This document shows positions 26,794 to 36,069 of a stretch of DNA of 64,000 nt, in pieces. A program made the translations under genes and the position numbers. Below the pieces are notes generated by a model. That model saw nothing but the letters and a program-made list of their open reading frames with translations, was not told the origin of the DNA and did not search any database. Every line of letters starts with the position of its first letter. Position 1 is the first letter of the stretch. This DNA comes from RGIG4034 sp045576455. GTDB taxonomy: Bacteria; Bacillota; Clostridia; Lachnospirales; Lachnospiraceae. The stretch covers positions 16,520 to 80,519 of the forward strand of contig JAZNGM010000017.1 of NCBI GenBank assembly GCA_045576455.1, written 5' to 3'.

Positions 26794-27375
26794 ATGATTA
26801 AGCAAAAGAAAAGAATATCGGTTTTATTATTATTAATAATGGCGGTAATGTTAACAGCGTGTGGAGGAAAGAATAAAGGTGAAAGTGATTCCTCAAAAGA
26901 AGACGAAGGTAAAGATTCGGGACTTAAGGCACCTTATTATGAACAAGTTGATGCGGCTGTTCAGGAACTGGTAAAATGCGTAACTAAGAAAAAAAGCGTC
27001 GAAATGACTATTCCGTATGAAATAGATAAGATGGAGATAGACAGGGTAGTAACCGAATACCATAGCAGAAGAGCTTCGGGAGGAAACGAACCATATATAA
27101 CAGTGCTTTTTAAGTGTACATTTGCAAATGATAACGGTGTTAATCAAGAGGTTTATTTTCAATATAACCCTGTGCTTAGTTATGAAGATAAGATTGTACT
27201 TGATTATACGCACACCGTAGAAAGCTTTTTTAAAATTGTTGATGGCGAAAATTCGAAGTACGAAGAAATAGAACCGGGTGTGTTTGCCAAGGGTGTCGGA
27301 ACTGATTATGAGCTTAGATTTACTGAAGTAGATATAGAAGATTATAAATCAAAAGGTTATACATGGAATAAATAA
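26794..27375 (+). CDS. Lipoprotein of unknown function
   Basis: 193 residues from the ATG at 26794, with AAAGGAGAG upstream; an in-frame start at 26695 would overlap the radical SAM gene and lacks a signal peptide. The sequence is a lipoprotein signal with lipobox LTAC-G, a Lys/Asp/Ser linker and a domain of about 150 residues rich in beta-like alternation. No known family was recognised. It is anchored outside the membrane. A terminator follows closely. Confidence 0.75.
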   Translation: MIKQKKRISVLLLLIMAVMLTACGGKNKGESDSSKEDEGKDSGLKAPYYEQVDAAVQELVKCVTKKKSVEMTIPYEIDKMEIDRVVTEYHSRRASGGNEPYITVLFKCTFANDNGVNQEVYFQYNPVLSYEDKIVLDYTHTVESFFKIVDGENSKYEEIEPGVFAKGVGTDYELRFTEVDIEDYKSKGYTWNK

Positions 27376-27406
27376 AGGCTGATAAATACATAGTCACATA
27401 AATATA

Positions 27407-27439
27407 AAGATACTATGCGTAATGCGTAGTATCTTTTTT
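27407..27439 (+). terminator. Terminator after the lipoprotein gene
   Basis: AAGATACTATGC and GCGTAGTATCTT form a 12-bp stem (one G-T pair), followed by T6. Confidence 0.9.
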
Positions 27440-27510
27440 GCTGTTATCTGTTATAATTTAAGTATTGGCGAAGGAGCGTGCCATGTAGGAAAAAGAATGG
27501 GGAGGATATT

Positions 27511-28500
27511 ATGTATCAAGCATCTAAAGAACGATATCATACAATGAAATACCATCGCTGCGGAAAAAGCGGACTTAAATTACCGGCGGTTTCGCTTGGA
27601 TTATGGCATAATTTCGGAGATACAGCTTCTTATGAAAATATGAAGCAGATATTATTTACGGCTTTTGATAATGGAATTACCCATTTTGATTTGGCTAACA
27701 ACTATGGTCCTAAACCGGGCAGTGCCGAGAGCAATTTCGGTAGTATTGTAAAAGATAATTTTATGAACTATCGTGATGAAATGATTATCAGTACTAAAGC
27801 CGGTTATGATATGTGGGCAGGCCCTTATGGGGATGGCGGAAGCCGGAAGTATCTGCTTGCAAGTCTTGATCAAAGCCTTAAGCGTATGGGACTTGAATAC
27901 GTTGATATCTATTATCATCACCGGATGGATAAGGAAACACCGCTGGAAGAGACAATGGGAGCGCTGGCACAGGCGGTTAGAAGCGGTAAAGCATTATATG
28001 TGGGATTATCCAATTATGATGGAAATACCTTGTCAGCAGCCACAGCGATATTAGAGGAATTACACTGTCCTTTTATAATTAATCAAAACCGCTATTCCAT
28101 ATTTGACAGAACTATTGAAAATAACGGACTTAAAGAAATGTCTGCAAAATTGGAAAAAGGAATTATTGCATTCAGTCCGTTGGAGCAGGGGCTTCTTACA
28201 GACCGATATCTTAACGGCATTCCTAGTGATAGCCGTGTGAAAACAGATGGTCGTTTCCTAAATGAAAAGATGATTAATGAGGACCGTTTAAGTAAAGTAA
28301 GGGCGCTTAATAATATAGCAAAAGAGCGTGGACAAAGCCTTGCAGAAATGGCATTAAGCTGGATACTTAAGGATGGAATTGTAACCAGTGTCCTTGTGGG
28401 GGCATCTAAACCGTCACAGGTTACGGATAACATTAAAGCTTTAGGCAATACTTCTTTTTCAACGGAAGAGTTAAGATTAATTGATGCAGCAATTTCTTAA
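27511..28500 (+). CDS. Aldo/keto reductase (YghZ-like)
   Basis: 329 residues from the ATG at 27511, with GGGGAGG upstream. The barrel shows FDLANNYGPKPGSAESNFG with the catalytic Tyr at about residue 60, ISTKAGYDMWAGPYG with the Lys, and YYHHRMDKETPLEETM with the His. The YxxGPxPGSAE/GYxMWxGPYG pattern is that of E. coli YghZ (L-glyceraldehyde-3-phosphate reductase) and KvBeta-like members. The C-terminal SVLVGASKPSQV binds NADP. It probably reduces sugar-like aldehydes with NADPH. Confidence 0.9.
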   Translation: MYQASKERYHTMKYHRCGKSGLKLPAVSLGLWHNFGDTASYENMKQILFTAFDNGITHFDLANNYGPKPGSAESNFGSIVKDNFMNYRDEMIISTKAGYDMWAGPYGDGGSRKYLLASLDQSLKRMGLEYVDIYYHHRMDKETPLEETMGALAQAVRSGKALYVGLSNYDGNTLSAATAILEELHCPFIINQNRYSIFDRTIENNGLKEMSAKLEKGIIAFSPLEQGLLTDRYLNGIPSDSRVKTDGRFLNEKMINEDRLSKVRALNNIAKERGQSLAEMALSWILKDGIVTSVLVGASKPSQVTDNIKALGNTSFSTEELRLIDAAIS

Positions 28501-28532
28501 AAATAAAAGAAGGCATTGTGGAGAGTTGACTT

Positions 28533-29207
28533 ATGAAGATTCTTTTTGAAGACGACAATATTATCGTGTGCCATAAACCATCAGGGATGCCTACGCAAAC
28601 CGCAGATATTAGAAAAAAAGACCTGATGGATGAGTTAAAAAATCATATTAGGATAAACACGGATGGTAAAGTGAAATCAGAATTATCACTAATTAACCGC
28701 CTGGATCAGCCGGTGGAAGGAATTGTACTCGTGGCCAAAAATACAGCTGCCGCAGCAATGTTAAGTGAACAACTTACCGCACACAAAATGAAAAAATGCT
28801 ATCTTGCGGTGGTGGAAGATGTTGAGGCATTGGATGCCTGTATTGGTGAGACCAGGTTGTGCGATTATATGGTAACCGATAAAAAGAATAATATATCCAA
28901 AATATCAAATAAAAATGATAAAAATGCAAAGAAAGCGGAGCTAATATTCCGTGTTTTGCAAAGGAAAGAAGGCCGTGCCCTTATTCGTGTAGAGCTGATT
29001 ACCGGAAGACATCATCAAATACGGCTTCAGATGGCAAATGCGGGATTTCCGTTAATCGGAGATCAAAAGTACGGTAATAATACAAGTGAAAAAGCCGTTG
29101 CTTTGTGTGCATACCAGCTAACGTTCCGTAATCCTAAAACGGGAAAAGATACCACTTACGAAATTACGCCATCTTTACCGTCTTTCCATATTTTTAAAGA
29201 TTTATAG
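28533..29207 (+). CDS. RluA-family pseudouridine synthase
   Basis: 224 residues. The catalytic Asp is in INRLDQPVEGIVLVAK (the RLDxxxxG motif, about residue 54), and the later blocks KCYLAVV and LITGRHHQIRLQMANAGFPLIGDQKYG are typical of the family. No S4 domain is present at the N-terminus. It makes pseudouridine in rRNA or tRNA; the target site cannot be read from the sequence. The gene ends just before a terminator-like hairpin. Confidence 0.92.
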   Translation: MKILFEDDNIIVCHKPSGMPTQTADIRKKDLMDELKNHIRINTDGKVKSELSLINRLDQPVEGIVLVAKNTAAAAMLSEQLTAHKMKKCYLAVVEDVEALDACIGETRLCDYMVTDKKNNISKISNKNDKNAKKAELIFRVLQRKEGRALIRVELITGRHHQIRLQMANAGFPLIGDQKYGNNTSEKAVALCAYQLTFRNPKTGKDTTYEITPSLPSFHIFKDL

Positions 29208-29218
29208 ATGCGGTAACG

Positions 29219-29262
29219 CCTCATACTAAGAATGCGTAGTAATTCTTGGTATGAGGTATTTT
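29219..29262 (+). terminator. Terminator-like hairpin that also covers the next ribosome site
   Basis: CCTCATACTAAGAAT (29219-29233) pairs with ATTCTTGGTATGAGG (29242-29256), then TATTTTT. The last GAGG is the only Shine-Dalgarno candidate for the ATG at 29264. Confidence 0.75.
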
Positions 29263-29263
29263 T

Positions 29264-30304
29264 ATGTGGAAGGAATTGACAAATAATCAGAAAAATATCA
29301 TAAAACTTATTGTCATAATTATTTGTGTGTTTCTTTTCATGAAATATGCATTTACTTATGTTTTGCCCTTCCTTTTAGGTATCGGAATAATTGTTATTCT
29401 GAATCCTTTTTTAAAGTATGTAAAAAATCATCTTAAAGTTGGAAAAGGTATTACGATAGGCACGATACTTTTTATTACGGGATGTATTCCCGGTGTACTT
29501 GTTTTTTTTCTTGTTCAATATCTGCTAAAAAATGTAGATGAGATTAAGAGTGGAATTGCTTCTTTAATGTGTGATTTGGAAACGCTCTTTGTGGAAGGTT
29601 GCTCCTTTGTGGCAAAGACCTGTAACATCGAAAAGGAAGAAGTAATTCACTTTTGCAATGAATGTATGGAAATGCTTACAAACAGTGTAAATACGGCTCT
29701 TTTACCAAAACTTGCAGGGTCCTTCTTAGAGATTGTGAAATGGATTTCAGTAATCAGTGCAATGTGGGCTGTATTAATTATCTTTTGTATCATGCTGGCT
29801 AAAGATTACGATAAAATCCGTAAAAAAGCGGATGAATATCAATGGTTTCATGCGACACACAGAGTAGGCTCGTCAATCTATCATATGCTCACTTCTTATG
29901 TGCGTACCCAGGTGATTATTTTATTATGTATCTGGGTAGTAGTTTCGATAGGAACGCTTTTGATTGGTTATAAGCATTTTATTCTGTTAGGTTTTGTGGT
30001 CGGATTGCTTGAAATGCTTCCTTTTATTGGAACGGGAATAACACTTTTGCCGCTGGCTTTGCTGCAACTTGTTTCAGGAGATGTGCTGCGTGCGGTTGGC
30101 TGCCTGTTACTGTATGGTATTTGTGTATTCGTAAGGGAATATATGGAACCCAAACTTATGGGGAAAAGAACGGGGCTTCATCCTATTGTATTATTGATTG
30201 CTATTTTTTTAGGGGTACGGTTATTTGGGATTATTGGTTTTATTACCGGTCCTATTGCATTTATGCTTGTTATGGAAATATATAAAGAAGTCCGTAAAAC
30301 TTAA
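29264..30304 (+). CDS. AI-2E/YtvI-type membrane transporter
   Basis: 346 residues with about eight hydrophobic segments arranged as in the AI-2E (PerM/YtvI) family: an N-terminal pair around 13-50, a third at about 65-88, a long amphipathic stretch, then a C-terminal group with LLGFVVGLLEMLPFIGTGITLLP and KLMGKRTGLHPIVLLIAIFLGVRLFGIIG, both family signatures. In spore-formers the YtvI member is sporulation-linked, but other members are solute or AI-2 exporters, so the role is open. The start ATG lies 7 bases after the GAGG in the preceding hairpin. The gene ends 4 bases into the convergent acyltransferase. Confidence 0.82.
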   Translation: MWKELTNNQKNIIKLIVIIICVFLFMKYAFTYVLPFLLGIGIIVILNPFLKYVKNHLKVGKGITIGTILFITGCIPGVLVFFLVQYLLKNVDEIKSGIASLMCDLETLFVEGCSFVAKTCNIEKEEVIHFCNECMEMLTNSVNTALLPKLAGSFLEIVKWISVISAMWAVLIIFCIMLAKDYDKIRKKADEYQWFHATHRVGSSIYHMLTSYVRTQVIILLCIWVVVSIGTLLIGYKHFILLGFVVGLLEMLPFIGTGITLLPLALLQLVSGDVLRAVGCLLLYGICVFVREYMEPKLMGKRTGLHPIVLLIAIFLGVRLFGIIGFITGPIAFMLVMEIYKEVRKT

Positions 30305-31341
30305 TCTACGGACTCACGTTTGATGCTATGTTTCAGTTTTTTGTATCCGGTTTCTGCAAGAGCGCAGCTTACGATGATTACAATTAGCAGTAATACTTTC
30401 ATCCAGACAAAATGAATATTTTGTTCTATAAATGCCCGGTCTAATAAAATGTCCATTACCAATATATGGAACATAAAGATAAAAAGGGTATTTTGTCCAA
30501 TCCATATAAAAGGAGACCATATTCCGGAGTGGTTGTTAAAACCTTTGAACCAGGCCATGCAGGTAAGCATTGCAAGCGAGGCTAAGATTATTAATGAAAA
30601 TCCCGGCGGATTTGTGCCGCCAAGCCATAATTTTTTAAACCACCGGTCGAAAGGAAGATAACCATAAGCATAAGCATATCCCCATCCGATGGTAAGAACG
30701 GTAAGTAATATACGGACAAGTATATGCCGTAAAACTTTATATAAGCTTGTTTCCACGCATGCAATAAGCATTCCTAAATAGAATACAATGAGATGGGTAC
30801 CGCCTAACACCATGTTTCCGCCGGCGAAAATGTTTCCGATACGGGTATACAAGACACAAAGTGTTGCCACTACCGTAACAGCCAAAAAGCATAGGGTGTT
30901 CAACCAGCTGTTGCGGTTTTTGGAAGAGCAAAGCTTAACAATTTTAACGAGAAGAGGACCGATAATAATATATTGCAGGTAAAAGGCAAAATAGTATAAT
31001 GGTCCGCTTGCGCTAAAATCTTTTAAGTGTTTGATGAACACAGGAAAATCAAATTGTCTGTCATGATATATAATATAGATGAAAGAGGCAAGTACATACA
31101 AAACAACAATTTCTATAAAACGGTAGAAGGCTTTCAGATAGGCTTCTACGAGTCCTTTTTCTGCGGTGCTTTTGTAAGTTACATAGCCGGAAATAATCAA
31201 TAAAAAGCCAACCGAAAAGTAGAAGGATTTTTCGAGTATATAGCTATCGTAAATCACTCCACGCATATGAATTAAACATATGAGAACAATGCAAACTGCT
31301 CTTGTAATATCGATCCAGACCAAGCGTCCCTTTTTTGCCAT
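30301..31341 (-). CDS. Membrane acyltransferase (acyltransferase 3 family)
   Basis: 346 residues with ten or so hydrophobic segments. The N-terminus has WIDITRAVCIVLICLIHMRG, the usual R...H start of acyltransferase-3 proteins, and ends in a basic tail. Members O-acetylate sugars of walls, capsules or antibiotics at the membrane. No polysaccharide operon adjoins it, so the acceptor is unknown. GGAG precedes the start. The 3' end overlaps the convergent transporter gene by 4 bases. Confidence 0.83.
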   Translation of the reverse strand: MAKKGRLVWIDITRAVCIVLICLIHMRGVIYDSYILEKSFYFSVGFLLIISGYVTYKSTAEKGLVEAYLKAFYRFIEIVVLYVLASFIYIIYHDRQFDFPVFIKHLKDFSASGPLYYFAFYLQYIIIGPLLVKIVKLCSSKNRNSWLNTLCFLAVTVVATLCVLYTRIGNIFAGGNMVLGGTHLIVFYLGMLIACVETSLYKVLRHILVRILLTVLTIGWGYAYAYGYLPFDRWFKKLWLGGTNPPGFSLIILASLAMLTCMAWFKGFNNHSGIWSPFIWIGQNTLFIFMFHILVMDILLDRAFIEQNIHFVWMKVLLLIVIIVSCALAETGYKKLKHSIKRESVD

Positions 31342-31426
31342 TTATTTTTTCTCCAATAGTTTATTTTGATTAATAATACTCTATATTTTTAATATCGTCA
31401 AACGATGGGTGTTAATTCAAAAACTG

Positions 31427-31455
31427 TTGACAAACCGCCGCTTCTAGCCTAAAAT
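31427..31455 (+). promoter_or_regulatory. Promoter of the proS T-box transcript
   Basis: TTGACA (31427-31432), 17-base spacer, TAAAAT (31450-31455). Confidence 0.75.
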
Positions 31456-31459
31456 CGAA

Positions 31460-31692
31460 CCATATATTAAGTAACGGTGAAGAGGAATAGTAATAAGAAG
31501 AATTTCTACAGAGAGGGATGTTGGCTGAGAAGTCCTGAAAGCTATCTTTTTATGAACCTACCTCGGAGTTCTGTATGAAAATACAGCGTATACCGGCGTT
31601 AACGGTAAAGAGCTGAATGTGCAAGCATTAATTAGGGTGGTACCGCCGGAAAACCGGTCCCTTTTGGGACGTGATGGCGTACGACCTTTTTT
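31460..31692 (+). promoter_or_regulatory. T-box leader controlling proS (proline specifier)
   Basis: The T-box sequence AGGGTGGTACCGC is at 31634-31646. Upstream, stem I has GAACCTACCTCGGAGTT, in which CCT (31557-31559) sits in the specifier position just as ACC does in the thrS leader; CCT is a proline codon, matching the gene downstream. A hairpin and T6 run follow at about 31655-31692. Uncharged tRNA-Pro should stabilise the antiterminator and allow proS transcription. Confidence 0.9.
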
Positions 31693-31732
31693 GTTTCAGA
31701 AAATGTTTATGAGTTAGAAAGAGGAGAGAGAA

Positions 31733-33187
31733 ATGGCACAGGACAAGAAACTTGTTGAGGCAATTACTTCCATGGAAGTTGATTTTGCCCAGTGGTACAC
31801 AGACGTAGTTAAGAAAGCAGAGCTTATTGATTATTCAAGCGTTAAGGGTTGTATGATAATTAAACCTGCCGGATATGCTATTTGGGAAAATATCCAGAAA
31901 CAGCTTGATGCAAGATTTAAAGAAACAGGCGTTGAAAATGTATATATGCCAATGTTTATTCCGGAAAGTCTTCTTCAGAAAGAGAAAGACCATGTAGAAG
32001 GATTTGCACCGGAAGTAGCATGGGTAACACATGGCGGATTGGAACCATTACAGGAGAGATTGTGTGTAAGACCTACATCAGAAACCCTGTTTTGCGATTT
32101 CTATAAAAATATTGTGCAGTCTTACCGTGATTTACCAAAGGTATATAACCAGTGGTGCAGCGTAGTGCGTTGGGAGAAAACAACAAGACCGTTCCTCCGT
32201 TCCAGAGAATTCTTATGGCAGGAGGGTCATACGGCTCACGCAACAGCTGAGGATGCAGAGGAACGTACAATCCAGATGCTTAACCTTTATGCAGCATTCT
32301 GTGAAGAAGTACTTGCTATGCCGGTTATTAAGGGCCGTAAGACAGATAAAGAGAAATTTGCCGGAGCAGAGGCTACTTATACTATTGAAGCACTTATGCA
32401 TGACGGTAAGGCACTCCAGTCAGGAACAAGCCACAACTTTGGTGACGGATTTGCTAAGGCATTCGGTATCCAGTTTGCAGATAAAGATAATGCATTAAAA
32501 CATGTTCATCAGACATCATGGGGAATGAGTACCCGTCTTATCGGCGGAATCATTATGGTACACGGAGATGATTCAGGACTTAAGCTTCCTCCAAGAATTG
32601 CTCCTGTCCAGGTTATGATTATTCCTATCGCACAGCATAAGGAAGGTGTGCTTGAAAAGGCAGCAGAGCTTAAGGACAGATTAAATAAAGTAACATGCTA
32701 TGATGAAAGAATTCGTGTAAAATTAGATGATACGGATAAGAGTCCGGGATGGAAATTCTCTGAGCAGGAGATGAGAGGTATTCCTCTCCGTATTGAAATC
32801 GGACCTAAGGATATCGAGGCCGGAAAGTGCGTTGTAGTACGCCGTGATACGAGAGAAAAGATAGAAGTAGCATTAGATGAACTTGAGACAAAGATTCCTG
32901 AGCTTCTTGTGAGTGTTCAGACAGATATGCTTGAGAGAGCACGTGCCCATGTTATGGAGCATACCTGCAGTGCAGCTAATTTTGATGAATTCAACCGTTT
33001 CCTTGATGAAAAACCGGGCTTTATCAAAGCTATGTGGTGTGGTAATCAGGATTGTGAAGATGAAATCAAGGAAAAAACCGGTGCTACAAGCCGTTGTATT
33101 CCTTTTGAACAGGAAAATATAACTGATTATTGTATCTGCTGCGGTAAACCTGCACAGAAAATGGTTTATTGGGGAAGAGCATACTAA
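31733..33187 (+). CDS. proS: Prolyl-tRNA synthetase, archaeal/eukaryotic type
   Basis: 484 residues. This is the shorter class II form without the bacterial editing insertion: motif 2 region RPTSETLFCDFYKN, motif RPFLRSREFLWQEGHTAHAT, and motif 3 STRLIGGIIMVHGDDSGLKLPP, followed by the anticodon-binding domain and a C-terminal zinc-like domain (CGNQDCEDEIKEKTG...CICCGKPA). It charges tRNA-Pro. GAGGAGAG precedes the start, and the upstream T-box gives tRNA-dependent control. ackA follows after 18 bases and may share the transcript. Confidence 0.97.
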   Translation: MAQDKKLVEAITSMEVDFAQWYTDVVKKAELIDYSSVKGCMIIKPAGYAIWENIQKQLDARFKETGVENVYMPMFIPESLLQKEKDHVEGFAPEVAWVTHGGLEPLQERLCVRPTSETLFCDFYKNIVQSYRDLPKVYNQWCSVVRWEKTTRPFLRSREFLWQEGHTAHATAEDAEERTIQMLNLYAAFCEEVLAMPVIKGRKTDKEKFAGAEATYTIEALMHDGKALQSGTSHNFGDGFAKAFGIQFADKDNALKHVHQTSWGMSTRLIGGIIMVHGDDSGLKLPPRIAPVQVMIIPIAQHKEGVLEKAAELKDRLNKVTCYDERIRVKLDDTDKSPGWKFSEQEMRGIPLRIEIGPKDIEAGKCVVVRRDTREKIEVALDELETKIPELLVSVQTDMLERARAHVMEHTCSAANFDEFNRFLDEKPGFIKAMWCGNQDCEDEIKEKTGATSRCIPFEQENITDYCICCGKPAQKMVYWGRAY

Positions 33188-33205
33188 AAAACGGAGGGTC
33201 GATAC

Positions 33206-34396
33206 ATGAAAGTATTGGTTATTAATTGCGGAAGTTCATCGCTTAAATATCAGATGATTGATTCGGAAACAGAGCAGGTATTAGCAAAAGGTCTCTGTGA
33301 GAGAATTGCCATTGAAGGAAGTATGTTAACACATCAGCCGGCGGGCAAAGACAAGATTAAAAAAGAGCTTGATATGCCTGACCATACGGCAGCAGTACAG
33401 TTTGTACTTGAAGCTCTTACAGATAGTGAAAATGGTTGTATTAAATCTATGGAAGAAATTGATGCCGTGGGACATAGAATTGTTCACGGAGGAGAAAAGT
33501 TTTCCGGTTCTGTGTTACTGACAGATGATGTGGTTGAAGCAATTTCTGAATGTAACGAACTTGCACCACTTCATAACCCGGCTAATTTAATCGGTATCCG
33601 TTCCATCAGTAAATTATTACCGAAGGTGCCGCAGGTTGGTGTATTTGATACGGCGTTTCATCAGACAATGCCTAAAAAAGCATTTCTCTATGGTCTTCCG
33701 TATGAATATTATGAAAATTATAAAGTAAGACGTTACGGTTTTCATGGAACAAGCCATGATTTTGTCAGCAACCGTGTTGCAGAAATTATGGGTAAAGACC
33801 GTAAAGATTTAAAAATTATAGTATGCCATCTTGGTAACGGTGCAAGTATTTCTGCTGTTAAAAACGGAGAATGTATTGATACCAGTATGGGACTGACTCC
33901 GCTTGAAGGACTTATTATGGGAACCCGAAGCGGAGATATGGACCCTGCAATAGTTGATTATATTGCTGAAAAAGAAGGCGTAACTTCAAAAGAGATTACG
34001 GCAGTACTTAACAAAAAGTCCGGCGTGCTTGGATTGTCAAAATTATCAAGCGATTTCCGTGATCTTGCGCAGGCAGCGGCAGAAGGAAATGAGCTTGCAG
34101 CTACAGCGTTAGAAGCATACGCATATCGTGTCGGTAAATATATCGGATCATATGTAGCAGCCATGGGTGGTGTGGATGTAATCGCCTTTACGGCAGGTGT
34201 TGGTGAGAATAATGCAGAAGCACGTGCGCTTATCGGACAATATCTTTCTTTCCTTGGAACAAGTATTGATCCTGAAAAGAATAAAATACGTGGTGAGGAA
34301 GTTATTCTCTCTAAAGAAGGAGACCCTGTTACAGTCATGATTGTACCGACAAACGAAGAACTTGCTATTGCACGTGAGACCGTTAAGCTGGTGTAA
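33206..34396 (+). CDS. ackA: Acetate kinase
   Basis: 396 residues, the usual length. It opens KVLVINCGSSSLKYQMID (phosphate-binding loop), and shows GHRIVHGGEKF, VFDTAFHQTMP, RRYGFHGTSHDFV, CHLGNGASISAV, and the C-terminal FTAGVGENNAEAR. It makes ATP from acetyl phosphate in fermentation. No pta gene is next to it, unlike in many clostridia; the 18-base gap from proS means it may be partly under the T-box. CGGAGGG precedes the start. Confidence 0.97.
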   Translation: MKVLVINCGSSSLKYQMIDSETEQVLAKGLCERIAIEGSMLTHQPAGKDKIKKELDMPDHTAAVQFVLEALTDSENGCIKSMEEIDAVGHRIVHGGEKFSGSVLLTDDVVEAISECNELAPLHNPANLIGIRSISKLLPKVPQVGVFDTAFHQTMPKKAFLYGLPYEYYENYKVRRYGFHGTSHDFVSNRVAEIMGKDRKDLKIIVCHLGNGASISAVKNGECIDTSMGLTPLEGLIMGTRSGDMDPAIVDYIAEKEGVTSKEITAVLNKKSGVLGLSKLSSDFRDLAQAAAEGNELAATALEAYAYRVGKYIGSYVAAMGGVDVIAFTAGVGENNAEARALIGQYLSFLGTSIDPEKNKIRGEEVILSKEGDPVTVMIVPTNEELAIARETVKLV

Positions 34397-34425
34397 TGAG
34401 GTGCTGTATAATCGGAGGATAAGAT

Positions 34426-36066
34426 ATGGGCGTATTGCGCATGTTAAAGAAAAAAATATGGGATAACAGAACCCTTTCAATTATTTGGCTTATCGGAGCA
34501 TACTTTGTATCTGTTGCTTTTATGGTGCTATATGGAAAGAATATGGTCGATGCTGATATGGCATCAGAAATGGTCCTTGCAGATTTTTTGAACGAAGGAA
34601 CAGGCTTAGAAAGTATTATTTCTACTAAATGGTTTTATTCGACAGAACTCCGCGTGGTTGCCTTGCAACCGGTGTTTCGTATAGGATTGTATTTGTTTCC
34701 TGATAATTGGCACATGGTGCGTGTGTTTGCCTGTGCGGTTTTAATGTTGTTTTTAGCAGGTTCTTATATATTTTTTGCTTACAGCAGCAATTTAAAAAGG
34801 GGAGCGTTTTGGATAGCCGGTGCACTGTTAATGCCGTTTAGCGGTTACTACTGGTCTATGATAACATATGGAGGGTATTATGCACCTTTATGTATTTCCC
34901 TTCTGTTATCATTTGGCTTTCTTTTAAGAGTAGCCAAATCAGAAAAAAGATATGTAAGAATTATTTTTCTTATCCTTTTAGCCGGTGTTTCCTTTGTTAA
35001 CGGCTTGGGCGGTGTGCGCTCTTTAATGAACTATTATGTGCCGATGTTTGCAGCAGGCATAGTTCTTTGGGTAAGTTGTGTTTTGGGTGCGCAGGCAAAA
35101 GAAAGGCTTAGGGAAAACAAATCGGAACTTATACGGTTATCTGTACCGATAATTGTAATGCTTGTTTGCTCCGGCATCGGGTATCTTATTAATAGCCGAA
35201 TTTTTTCAAAATCATATTCCTTTGTTGCATTTTCAGATGAGGTAATCCTTAAGGATATCAGCATCTCAAATATTTTGGCAGTATTTTCCGATTTCTTTGG
35301 AATATTTGGATGGCAAACGGGAACTTTGGTTAAAGAGCCTGTTTTAGTGTCGTTAAGAGGTATTATATCTTTTGTAGGACTTGTGCTTCCTGTATTAATT
35401 CTGTTTTCTGCCATACGTTTAATTTTCCGTTGGAATAGATTAACTATTTTTCAGCGGTATATACTGGCATCATTTTGGTTGTCAGTTCTTGTTTCAACAC
35501 TGGTCTATAGTGTAGTGGAATTCACAGGATATGGTGGCTATGGAACTATATATTGGATACCGATTATGCCGTTTGCTTTTATGGTATTACATGTTGAGGG
35601 TGTGACGGAAAAATTTGAGTTTCCTATATTAAGAAGATTAGGTGCATTGGGAATTGCGTCATGTATATTACTTTGCAGTTATGCAACACTGAAAGGGGTA
35701 AATACGCAGGAACCGATGACTATTGGAAGCAGTGAAATAGTTACAATTTCTAACTGGCTTAAAGAAAGCGGTTATAAAAATGGGTATGCAACTTTTTGGT
35801 ATAGCAATATTGTGACAGAGCATACGAATGGTGAAATTGAAATGTGGACGGTGTATGAAGTGGATTATCTTACACCGCAGTTATGGTTACAGGAAAAGAG
35901 TCATGCAGTAGAATATCCGGAAGGTGAAGTGTTTATTATTATGCCGGCGGATAAGATTGTGTGGTATGAAGACCAGGCAGGCGGAAACCTTGTGTTTCAG
36001 ACAGATAACTTCCGTGTAATCGGTTTTGAAGATATATCGGATTTAAATGCAGCGATGGGGAGATAA
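34426..36066 (+). CDS. Large multi-spanning membrane protein of unknown function
   Basis: 546 residues. About eleven hydrophobic segments run from residue 15 to about 425, with a first external loop holding KNMVDADMASEMVLADFL. That acidic loop and the overall layout recall GT39/GT-C glycosyltransferases, whose first loop carries the catalytic Asp, but no firm family motif is seen. The C-terminal 120 residues are soluble and probably external. GGAGG lies upstream. It sits between ackA and cca with gaps of 29 and 3 bases; a shared job is unlikely. Function unknown. Confidence 0.65.
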   Translation: MGVLRMLKKKIWDNRTLSIIWLIGAYFVSVAFMVLYGKNMVDADMASEMVLADFLNEGTGLESIISTKWFYSTELRVVALQPVFRIGLYLFPDNWHMVRVFACAVLMLFLAGSYIFFAYSSNLKRGAFWIAGALLMPFSGYYWSMITYGGYYAPLCISLLLSFGFLLRVAKSEKRYVRIIFLILLAGVSFVNGLGGVRSLMNYYVPMFAAGIVLWVSCVLGAQAKERLRENKSELIRLSVPIIVMLVCSGIGYLINSRIFSKSYSFVAFSDEVILKDISISNILAVFSDFFGIFGWQTGTLVKEPVLVSLRGIISFVGLVLPVLILFSAIRLIFRWNRLTIFQRYILASFWLSVLVSTLVYSVVEFTGYGGYGTIYWIPIMPFAFMVLHVEGVTEKFEFPILRRLGALGIASCILLCSYATLKGVNTQEPMTIGSSEIVTISNWLKESGYKNGYATFWYSNIVTEHTNGEIEMWTVYEVDYLTPQLWLQEKSHAVEYPEGEVFIIMPADKIVWYEDQAGGNLVFQTDNFRVIGFEDISDLNAAMGR

Positions 36067-36069
36067 AAA

